DNA of 8,512 nucleotides from Deltaproteobacteria bacterium (GTDB taxonomy: Bacteria; Myxococcota; Polyangia; Haliangiales; Haliangiaceae): assembly GCA_018262455.1 (NCBI GenBank), contig JAGSPR010000302.1, positions 1-8,512 of the forward strand, read 5' to 3'. The position numbers were made by a program, and so were the translations under genes. Below the pieces are notes generated by a model. The model saw only the letters and a program-made list of their open reading frames with translations. It ran no database searches and was not told where the DNA came from. This document shows positions 1-5,758 of this stretch, in pieces (position 1 is the first letter of the stretch; the number at the start of each line of letters is the position of its first letter).

Positions 1-59
1 GGTCAGCATGCGCGGCTATCTGCCCGTCGAGCGCGAGGTCGAGATCCGGACCAACGCGC
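1..59 (+). repeat. 59-bp exact direct repeat, copy 1 (window edge)
   Basis: Bases 1-59 are identical to 799-857, an offset of 798 (a multiple of 3), and then diverge sharply (CTCCAG here, CAGACC there). The copy encodes the second half of a PEGA repeat, yet it joins directly to the second helix of a TPR with no linker. There is not one synonymous difference between the copies. The simplest reading is a chimeric contig end; a recent genuine duplication or gene conversion is the alternative. Confidence 0.95.
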
Positions 60-2923
60 TCCAGCACTTCCTCGCGTCGAACCGGCTGGTGCCGAACGGC
101 AACGTGCAGTTCAACATCGCCCGCGCCTACGAGCAGCTGGGCCGGTTCGCCGACGCCTATCGCTACTACGTCGATGTCAGTCGCGGTGACCCCGACGGCA
201 AGCTCAAGAGTGACGTAGCCGCGGCGCTCGCGCGGATCACGCCGAAGGTCGCCGTCATCGCGGTCGAGACCTCGCCGCCCGGCGCGATCCTGTACCTCGA
301 TCGCAAGGATCTCGGCTCGGTCGGCACGACCCCGGCGCAGCTCGGCCTGAAGCCGGGGACCTACACGGTCGTCGTCGAGCTTCCCGGCTACGAACCGGCG
401 CAGCGGGACAAGATCTCCGCCTCGATCGGGGCCACCGAGCGCGTGCAGATCGAGCTGGTCCGGATCGTCGGTGGAGCCGAGCTGTCGGGTCCGCCCGGGA
501 CGGCGGTCCGGATCGACGACGAGCGCGGGCCGGTCCGCTGCCAGCTGCCGTGCTCGCTCCAGCTCGCGCCGGGCGCGCACATCGCGTACTTCGAGCGGCC
601 CGGCTTCACCGTGGTCCCCCAGGCGTTCACGATCACCGCCAAGCAGACCGTCAAGGTCGAGGCGAGCTCGGTGGCCGTCGTCGGCTCGCTGCTGGTGTCG
701 GCCGACGAGCCCGACGCGCTGATCGAGGTCGATGGCCGGGCCCTCGGCTTCACGCCCGCGGTGATCCCCAACATCCCGATCGGCAAGCGTCGGGTGCGGG
801 TCAGCATGCGCGGCTATCTGCCCGTCGAGCGCGAGGTCGAGATCCGGACCAACGCGCAGACCGAGCTGCGCGACCTCGTGCTCCCCCCCGAGCGGACGGT
901 GACCGCGGCCTCGCGCGAGGCCGAGAGCATCGAGGACGCCCCCGCATCGGTGAGCGTGATCAGCTCCCAGGAGCTCGAGGCGTTCGCGTACCCGTCCATC
1001 CTCGAGGCGTTGCGCGGCGTGCGCGGCTTCGCGGTCAACTTCGACAGCGTCTACGGCAGCGCGGCGGTGCGCGGCCTCGGCCAGGCGAGCGACTTCTCCA
1101 ACCGGCTGCTCGTGCTCAGCGACGGCGCGGTGCTCAACGAGGACATCCTGTATCAGCCGTTCATCCATTACGACGGCCGCGTCGATCTCGGCGACGTCCA
1201 GCGGATCGAGATCGTGCGCGGCCCAACCTCGGTGCTCTACGGCACCGGCGCCGTGTCCGGCGTCGTCAACCTCGTGCTCAAGGATCGCGACGAGCCCCAG
1301 GGCATGCACGCCCAGATCTCGAGCTACGACAACTCGACGTCGCGGGCGCGCGCCGGGTTCGTGCAGCGGTTCGGCAAGCACGCGGGCATGTGGGCGAGCG
1401 TCGCCGGCGGGACCTCGCAAGGCCGCAACGAGGCCCTGACGTTCGATGCGGGCGACGGCCAGGGCGCGGCCCAGCACGTCACGCCGGGCTTCGACAAGTT
1501 CAACGCGTACACGCTGACCAGCAAGGCGTGGTGGAACGGCTTCACGCTCCAGGGGTTCCTGACGTCGCGCGACCAGACCATCCCGACCGGCAACTACTCG
1601 TCGCGGTTCGCGGACCTGCGCAACAAGGCGACAGACTCGCGCCTGCTGATCGAGGGCAAGTACAAGCACGCGCTGCGAGGTGGGCACGAGCTGCTGGTGC
1701 GCGCGCACGGCAACCACGCCGGCTACCAGCTCGCGCTGTTCTACGACCTCGATCCCGACAATCCGGGATCCGGCACGCAGAACAGCTACGAGTACCTCGA
1801 GAAGTACCAGAGCTGGTGGGGCGGCGCCGAGGCGCGGCTCACGCTGGCGCTGCACAAGACGCTCAAGCTGACGGTCGGCACCGACGCGGTCGTGCACACG
1901 CGCGCCACGATGGAGGGTGGCTCGTTCGACGTCGACGGGACGATGTTCGAGTCCTCGCTGTCGACCAACACCCCGTATCAGGTGTTCGCGGGCTCGACGC
2001 TGCTCGACTGGCGTCCGCATCGCGCGCTGCGCGTGCAGGCGGGGCTACGCTTCGATTACTGGAACCTGCGGGGTGACCAGCGCGTGGCGCCCGGCGAAGA
2101 TCGGGGCGCGCGGTCGTTCCAGGCAGCGTCCCCGCGGATCGCGGTGATCACCAAGCCGACCGACCAGGACGTTGCCAAGCTGATGTTCGGTTCGGCGTTC
2201 CGTGCGCCCAGCGCGTACGAGCTGTTCTACAACGATGGCGGCCTGACCTCGGCGGTCAGCAGCGCGTGCGGCGAGACCCTCGAGCCGGAGCGGATCTACG
2301 CGCTCGAGCTCGAGGAGACCCACCGGTTCAACCTTGACTGGAGCGGGCTCGCGGCGGCGCACGCGACGATCGCGCGCAACATCATCGAGACCATCCCGAT
2401 CGGCGACGCGTGCGCGGCGACCAGCGGCTTCGATCCGTCGGTGCTGTATTCCCGGAACAGCGACGTCAGCCAGCGCATCTACGGGATCGACGTCGAGCTT
2501 CGTCGCGAGTTCCGCGCCGGCGTGATGGCGTCGGCGCAGTACGGCTACGTCCACGGCCGCTACGCCGAGCCGCCGCTCGACGACAACGGCACCGCGCTCG
2601 GCCGCCGGCTGCCGAACGCGCCGACCCACTACGCGGGCGCGAAGGTGATCATCCCGATCGTGCGCAGCTCACTCAACGGCGCGTTCCGCGCGGCGCTCGA
2701 GGACCGACGGCAGGTCGACATCGGCGGCATCGAGCGCTCGGATCGCGCGGTGGTCGCCGACATGGTGGCCTCGGGCCTGATCGGTCGCGTCGGCCTGCGC
2801 TACGCCATCGGAGTCTATAACTTGTTCAACTGGCGCTATGCGCTGCCGGCGTTACCGTTCTCGACCGAGCTGATGCCGCAGAACGGCCGCTCGTTCATGT
2901 TCAGCCTCACGCTCCAGCGCTGA
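2..2923 (+). CDS. TonB-dependent outer-membrane receptor with N-terminal TPR and three PEGA repeats (5' partial)
   Basis: The frame is open to the left edge (GTC AGC ATG), so the true start and the signal peptide lie outside; the ATG at 8 is probably internal. Numbering from that ATG gives 971 residues. Residues 18-70 look like a TPR (FNIARAYEQLGRFADAYRYY). PEGA-type beta repeats follow at about 82-153, 154-225 and 226-293, each with a PG.. or P.G turn and a closing GY/GF. A TonB-box-like stretch (RTVTAASREAESIEDAP, about 296-312) leads into the plug (about 305-427: ASVSVISS, AAVRGLG, RIEIVRGPTSVLYGTGAVSGVVN). The rest is a 22-strand-type barrel. The family imports siderophores, vitamin B12, sugars or other large ligands using TonB energy; the substrate cannot be told here. 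Cys754 and Cys802 could form a loop disulfide. The C-terminus is ..FSLTLQR, without the usual final aromatic. Residues 1-17 duplicate 267-283 and may be an assembly artefact. Confidence 0.93.
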   Translation, partial: VSMRGYLPVEREVEIRTNALQHFLASNRLVPNGNVQFNIARAYEQLGRFADAYRYYVDVSRGDPDGKLKSDVAAALARITPKVAVIAVETSPPGAILYLDRKDLGSVGTTPAQLGLKPGTYTVVVELPGYEPAQRDKISASIGATERVQIELVRIVGGAELSGPPGTAVRIDDERGPVRCQLPCSLQLAPGAHIAYFERPGFTVVPQAFTITAKQTVKVEASSVAVVGSLLVSADEPDALIEVDGRALGFTPAVIPNIPIGKRRVRVSMRGYLPVEREVEIRTNAQTELRDLVLPPERTVTAASREAESIEDAPASVSVISSQELEAFAYPSILEALRGVRGFAVNFDSVYGSAAVRGLGQASDFSNRLLVLSDGAVLNEDILYQPFIHYDGRVDLGDVQRIEIVRGPTSVLYGTGAVSGVVNLVLKDRDEPQGMHAQISSYDNSTSRARAGFVQRFGKHAGMWASVAGGTSQGRNEALTFDAGDGQGAAQHVTPGFDKFNAYTLTSKAWWNGFTLQGFLTSRDQTIPTGNYSSRFADLRNKATDSRLLIEGKYKHALRGGHELLVRAHGNHAGYQLALFYDLDPDNPGSGTQNSYEYLEKYQSWWGGAEARLTLALHKTLKLTVGTDAVVHTRATMEGGSFDVDGTMFESSLSTNTPYQVFAGSTLLDWRPHRALRVQAGLRFDYWNLRGDQRVAPGEDRGARSFQAASPRIAVITKPTDQDVAKLMFGSAFRAPSAYELFYNDGGLTSAVSSACGETLEPERIYALELEETHRFNLDWSGLAAAHATIARNIIETIPIGDACAATSGFDPSVLYSRNSDVSQRIYGIDVELRREFRAGVMASAQYGYVHGRYAEPPLDDNGTALGRRLPNAPTHYAGAKVIIPIVRSSLNGAFRAALEDRRQVDIGGIERSDRAVVADMVASGLIGRVGLRYAIGVYNLFNWRYALPALPFSTELMPQNGRSFMFSLTLQR
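799..857 (+). repeat. 59-bp exact direct repeat, copy 2 (inside third PEGA repeat)
   Basis: This is the partner of bases 1-59. Here it sits in a natural context: the second half of the third PEGA repeat (VRVSMRGYLPVEREVEIR), preceded by the expected first half (ALIEVDGRALGFTPAVI) and followed by the usual closing strand (TELRDLVL). This copy is therefore likely to be the authentic one. Confidence 0.95.
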
Positions 2924-2940
2924 GCGCACGTTGGAGGATC

Positions 2941-2981
2941 CCGTTGGCAACGGTCGGCAATTCCGACGCGGGCGCCCCGCG
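2941..2981 (+). other. three abutting stem-loops in the receptor-yceB spacer
   Basis: Three perfect inverted repeats tile this stretch with no gap. They are CCGTTG/CAACGG (2941-2953, one-base centre), GTCGG/CCGAC (2953-2967, 5-nt loop CAATT) and CGCGGG/CCCGCG (2967-2981, 3-nt loop CGC). The first and second share base 2953, and the second and third share 2967, so not all can form fully at once. No T run follows, so this is not a classical intrinsic terminator. It may be an mRNA processing or stability structure between the two genes, or chance in GC-rich DNA. Confidence 0.4.
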
Positions 2982-3019
2982 CAGGTCGACCGGATGGCAC
3001 TGGCAGGGCTCCTTTCACC

Positions 3020-3586
3020 ATGCCCACCCGCTGGCCCCTGCTGGTCACGCTCGCTGTCCTGGCCTGTTCGGCCTGCTCGACGCTGACGATGCGGATCTCG
3101 CGCGCCGAGCTGCAGGCCGATCTCGCGTCACGGTTCCCGGTGAACGTCGACAAGCAGGTGGTCTCCGTTCGGTTCAGCGAGCCACTGCTCGACATGCCGG
3201 GCGAGCCGGCTCGCCTCGGCCTCCGGCTGCAGCTCGAGGCGAACACGGCGCACTCGCGGCTGGGTGGAACCGTGCGGGTGGAAGGCCAGATCAGGTACGT
3301 CGAGTCCGAGCACGCCTTCTACTTGCGTGATCCGAAGGTGACCGAGCTGCGCGTCGACCCGATCGAAGCCTCCGGACCGCACGAGAGCCGGCTCGCCCTC
3401 CTGCGCTCCAGCCTCGGTTCCCAGGTGTTTGCAGACGCGACCCGGGTGGCCATCGAGGAGGCTCTCCGCGTCCGTCCCGTGTATCGGCTCGACGCCAAGC
3501 GCGGCGCCCGCGAGGCCAAGGCGATCCGACACCTCAGGAGTGTGCGAGTCGACGGCCACGATCTCGTGCTCGAGGTCGGGCTTTAA
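3020..3586 (+). CDS. YceB/DUF1439-like lipoprotein
   Basis: The product is 188 residues, close to the size of E. coli YceB (about 186). It begins with a lipoprotein-type signal (MPTRWPLLVTLAVLACSAC); the modified cysteine is C16 or C19, and both lipoboxes (VLAC, CSAC) are slightly non-standard. The mature part follows the YceB pattern: an early ISRAELQADLASRFP segment (YceB: ITEQEINQSL), two beta-rich stretches (about 47-73 and 82-112, with AFYLRDPKVTEL matching YceB's AIFLKEMEV), a helix ending in VRPVYRLD (about 136-158; YceB QPAYVL) and a final strand VDGHDLVLEV. The role of YceB-type proteins is poorly defined; a lipid-binding fold is suspected. The ATG at 3020 is chosen because it starts the signal peptide; only a weak AGGG lies about 10 nt upstream. 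The gene follows the receptor by 96 nt in the same frame, separated by a single TGA. Confidence 0.85.
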   Translation: MPTRWPLLVTLAVLACSACSTLTMRISRAELQADLASRFPVNVDKQVVSVRFSEPLLDMPGEPARLGLRLQLEANTAHSRLGGTVRVEGQIRYVESEHAFYLRDPKVTELRVDPIEASGPHESRLALLRSSLGSQVFADATRVAIEEALRVRPVYRLDAKRGAREAKAIRHLRSVRVDGHDLVLEVGL

Positions 3587-3595
3587 CCCGGGTTA
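3584..3595. other. 12-bp palindrome between convergent genes
   Basis: TAACCCGGGTTA overlaps the stop codon of the yceB-like gene and lies 6 bases before the end of the convergent lipoprotein gene. It is a perfect palindrome but has no loop and no T run, so it is at best a weak terminator or a protein-binding site. The convergent genes have only 15 bp between them and no other terminator is visible. Confidence 0.35.
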
Positions 3596-3601
3596 GCCTC
3601 G

Positions 3602-4390
3602 TCACGGATCAAAGCGTTGCGCCTCACCGAGGCTGAGCGCGAGCACCACGCCCTTGTCACGGATCGCGCGCGCGAACCCGAAATCGGCCGACAACCGATT
3701 GCCCGTCTTGCCGATCGGGACGATCAGGCCGAGATCGAAACCGAGGTAGAGCTCCGTCGCAGGTAGCTTCGTCCTGGGTTTGCCCGGATCCAGCGGCGCG
3801 CGGCCGGGGTTCAAGTCGGGTTCGGCGGCGCCGAACGCGTAGTGTGTCCGCGAGTGCGGATCGCCATAGGGCCTGCCGGGACGCAGGGGCACCGCGAGCG
3901 CCAGCCCGAGGGCACCCACGGGCACGGCATGGTCATTCGCATAGCCCAGGGCGAGCCCACCATGCAGCGTACCGGTGACGAGCCCGGTCGCCATCAAGCT
4001 CAGGCCTGCGCCATACGTGAACGCGAGATCGTGGGGCGTGCTGCTCGGCGCAAACCGCCCATACGCCCGCGCACCGACGAGCCAGGGCCGGAACACCTCG
4101 CCGCTCTCGTACCTCGCTTCGTCACCGCGGCCCCCCGTGAGCTCGAGCCCAAGGGTGGTGCGCTCCGTCTGCTGGTGTTCGACGCGCAGCGCGACCCCCC
4201 AGGCGTTACCGTCGAACAGCTCGCCCGCATGCGCGATGCCGACGACGATCACCGCGGTGGTCGCGCCTTCCCGATCGGTCTCGGTGCTGGCGTGCGGCGG
4301 CAGCACGGGCGGCGGCGGCAAGACCCTGCAGCCGACCACCGCGATCGGAACGAGTCGGAGCAGGAGGGAGACCAACCGGATCGGGAGCAC
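3602..4390 (-). CDS. lipoprotein with proline-rich tether and beta-rich (barrel-like) body, unknown family
   Basis: The product is 262 residues. It starts at a GTG (4390), the first start codon after an in-frame TGA about 30 nt upstream; no Shine-Dalgarno is clear. The N-terminus is a lipoprotein signal with a standard lipobox (VVGC, Cys21). A proline-rich stretch follows (RVLPPPPVLPPHAS, 22-35), probably a tether. From about 44 on, alternating hydrophobic strands dominate (AVIVVGIAHAG, WGVALRVEH, TTLGLELTGG, YGAGLSLMATG, GGLALGY, GALGLALAVPL, ELYLGFDLGLIVPIG, RLSADFGFARAI, GVVLALSLGEA). This resembles a small outer-membrane beta-barrel or porin-like protein, which is unusual joined to a lipobox. 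I do not recognise the family and assign no function. It lies 193 nt downstream of the Gly-rich lipoprotein gene on the same strand and converges on the yceB-like gene. Confidence 0.8.
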   Translation of the reverse strand: MLPIRLVSLLLRLVPIAVVGCRVLPPPPVLPPHASTETDREGATTAVIVVGIAHAGELFDGNAWGVALRVEHQQTERTTLGLELTGGRGDEARYESGEVFRPWLVGARAYGRFAPSSTPHDLAFTYGAGLSLMATGLVTGTLHGGLALGYANDHAVPVGALGLALAVPLRPGRPYGDPHSRTHYAFGAAEPDLNPGRAPLDPGKPRTKLPATELYLGFDLGLIVPIGKTGNRLSADFGFARAIRDKGVVLALSLGEAQRFDP

Positions 4391-4487
4391 GCCGGGCGCG
4401 GTGCCACAACCGTGCCATCACCAGGTCGCTCGAACCGCGCGAACCCCAGGCGATGCGCACGCAATATCGGACCGTTCCTCGCCGGGA

Positions 4488-4505
4488 TGTGGCGCGGACG
4501 CCACA
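4488..4505 (-). terminator. 7-bp stem, 4-nt loop between the two minus-strand lipoprotein genes
   Basis: TGTGGCG and CGCCACA form a perfect stem around the loop CGGA. It lies about 80 nt downstream of the Gly-rich gene's stop and about 100 nt upstream of the next start, read on the minus strand. No U tract follows in that direction, so termination is uncertain; it may instead be a leader structure of the downstream gene. Confidence 0.3.
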
Positions 4506-4583
4506 CTCAGCGTCGGGCTGTCGCCTCCAAGGGCACGCAGCGCCGACAGATCACGGCAGGTAGGTCTGCATCGATCGCCGTCT

Positions 4584-5693
4584 CTAGATCGCGGGCGGTG
4601 AGAACGTGCCCCCGGGGAACTGCCCTGACAGCACGAGGATCACGCCGACCCCGCCACCCCCGCCGCCGGCGCCCTTGTTCGCATCGCTGCCGTTCCCGCC
4701 GTTCGCGGTGTTGAGCGCACCGGCGCCACCGTTGCCCGCCAAGCCGTTGCCGGCTCCCCCGGCGGACCCGGGGGCCGTCGGGTTGGCCGACTCGCCACCA
4801 TCGTTCCCGCCGCCGAGGTCGGCGCCGCCACCACCACCCCCACCGTTCGCGAACACGAACCCGGTCACGTTGAGGGTCGTAGCGTAGAACACGATCATGC
4901 CGCCCGATCCGCCGGCGCCTCCGCCGTTCTGGCCGGACTGGGCGCCGCTGCCGCCGGAGCCCGACGCGTTGATCGTGCCCGCGCTCGTCAGTGTCCCGCC
5001 GGCGATCAGGTAGACGGCCCCACCACCGTCACCGCCGATGCCGCCGCTGTTGTTGTTGCCGGTGCCGCCATCGCCACCCCGGCACCCGCCTCGCAGAGAC
5101 GTGGGCGTGGCCCCGGCATTCGGTGCGGTGCCGCCGCCGCCGGCGCTGTTGCCACCATTGCCGCCCTTGGTCCCGAAGGTGCCGCCCGCACCGCCCCCGC
5201 CGCCCCCGTTGTTGTTGGTCCCCTTCGGCGACGCTGTGCAGCTGGTCGAGTTCCCGCCGGCGCCGATCACATTTTGAGCCTGGCGCGACGCGACGTCGAT
5301 CGTGGCGCCGCTCATCACGGTCAGGTCCCCGGTGGCGACGAGCACCAGCGGCAGGTTGCCCTCGGCGTGGACGTTCCCGGTGACCGTCAGCGTGGTCCCG
5401 GCGATCACGCACCAGCTCGGGCCGGACGTCCGCGCGACGATCTGGCCCTCGGCGCACACGGTCGTGTCGATCGTCGTCGTCGTGAGCCCGATCGGCAGCG
5501 TCGGGAGCGGCGAGAGGCAGAGCGTGAACTCGCCGGTGCCGAAGCAGGTCCGGGCGTCGGCGGGGACCAGGCTCGCGTCTTCTCCCCCATCGGGCGTCGC
5601 CGCATCGATCACCCGAGCATCGGTCACGTGGTCCCGACCACCCCCGCCGCACGAACACCCCACCAGCACGATTAACCAGCACGCGTTGCGCAT
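4584..5693 (-). CDS. glycine-rich surface lipoprotein with predicted beta-helix rungs
   Basis: The product is 369 residues from the ATG at 5693, which begins a short lipoprotein signal (MRNACWLIVLVGCSCGGGG, lipobox LVGC, Cys13). A longer frame reaches back to 5810 but would bury this signal and overlap the kinase gene, so it is rejected. An Asp/Ala-rich linker (about 20-48) leads to a cysteine-bearing module (CFGTGEFTLCL at 50-60, then C80 and C95). Hydrophobic strands (TLTVTGNVHAEG, LVLVATGDLTV, ATIDVAS) are followed by Gly/Asn-rich tracts of up to 8 Gly, interrupted by more strands (AVYLIAGGTLTSAGTINAS, MIVFYATTLNVTGFVFA, VGVILVLSG). The alternation suggests a right-handed beta-helix with Gly loops. 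I recall similar Cys-Gly lipoproteins with a CFGxG..xxCL module in Myxococcota; their function is unknown, with adhesion or a cell-surface role as guesses. It starts 65 nt after the kinase gene ends. Confidence 0.85.
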   Translation of the reverse strand: MRNACWLIVLVGCSCGGGGRDHVTDARVIDAATPDGGEDASLVPADARTCFGTGEFTLCLSPLPTLPIGLTTTTIDTTVCAEGQIVARTSGPSWCVIAGTTLTVTGNVHAEGNLPLVLVATGDLTVMSGATIDVASRQAQNVIGAGGNSTSCTASPKGTNNNGGGGGGAGGTFGTKGGNGGNSAGGGGTAPNAGATPTSLRGGCRGGDGGTGNNNSGGIGGDGGGAVYLIAGGTLTSAGTINASGSGGSGAQSGQNGGGAGGSGGMIVFYATTLNVTGFVFANGGGGGGGADLGGGNDGGESANPTAPGSAGGAGNGLAGNGGAGALNTANGGNGSDANKGAGGGGGGVGVILVLSGQFPGGTFSPPAI

Positions 5694-5704
5694 CGTGCCG
5701 GACG

Positions 5705-5744
5705 GTACCAGCCGCGAGGCGGTCGAGGTGCGCAATGCTGGTAC
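5705..5744. other. 8-bp inverted repeat upstream of the Gly-rich lipoprotein gene
   Basis: GTACCAGC (5705-5712) and GCTGGTAC (5737-5744) are perfect inverted arms 24 nt apart. They fill most of the 65-nt gap between the kinase stop and the lipoprotein start. This could be an operator, a leader hairpin or a weak terminator of the kinase transcript; no T run supports the last. Confidence 0.3.
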
Positions 5745-5758
5745 AGCCCGCGTGCCGG

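Noticed and set aside
550..2076. A 508-codon plus-strand frame inside the TonB receptor gene
   Set aside because: It lies wholly inside the receptor coding region in another frame and encodes Arg/Ala/Gly-rich low-complexity text.
2045..2629. A 194-codon minus-strand open frame inside the receptor gene
   Set aside because: It is antisense to the receptor barrel and has no recognisable domain; a GC-bias shadow.
3601..3665. 10-bp direct repeat GTCACGGATC at 3601-3610 and 3656-3665
   Set aside because: It is short, mostly within the end of a coding region, and has no partner features such as a target-site duplication or an insertion between the copies.
3842..4714. A 290-codon plus-strand open frame across two minus-strand lipoprotein genes
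   Set aside because: It is antisense to both genes, Arg/Gly/Pro-rich, and lacks a ribosome site or motif.
4606..5277. Proline-rich plus-strand frames opposite the Gly-rich gene
   Set aside because: Poly-proline is simply the antisense reading of glycine codons (GGN versus CCN).
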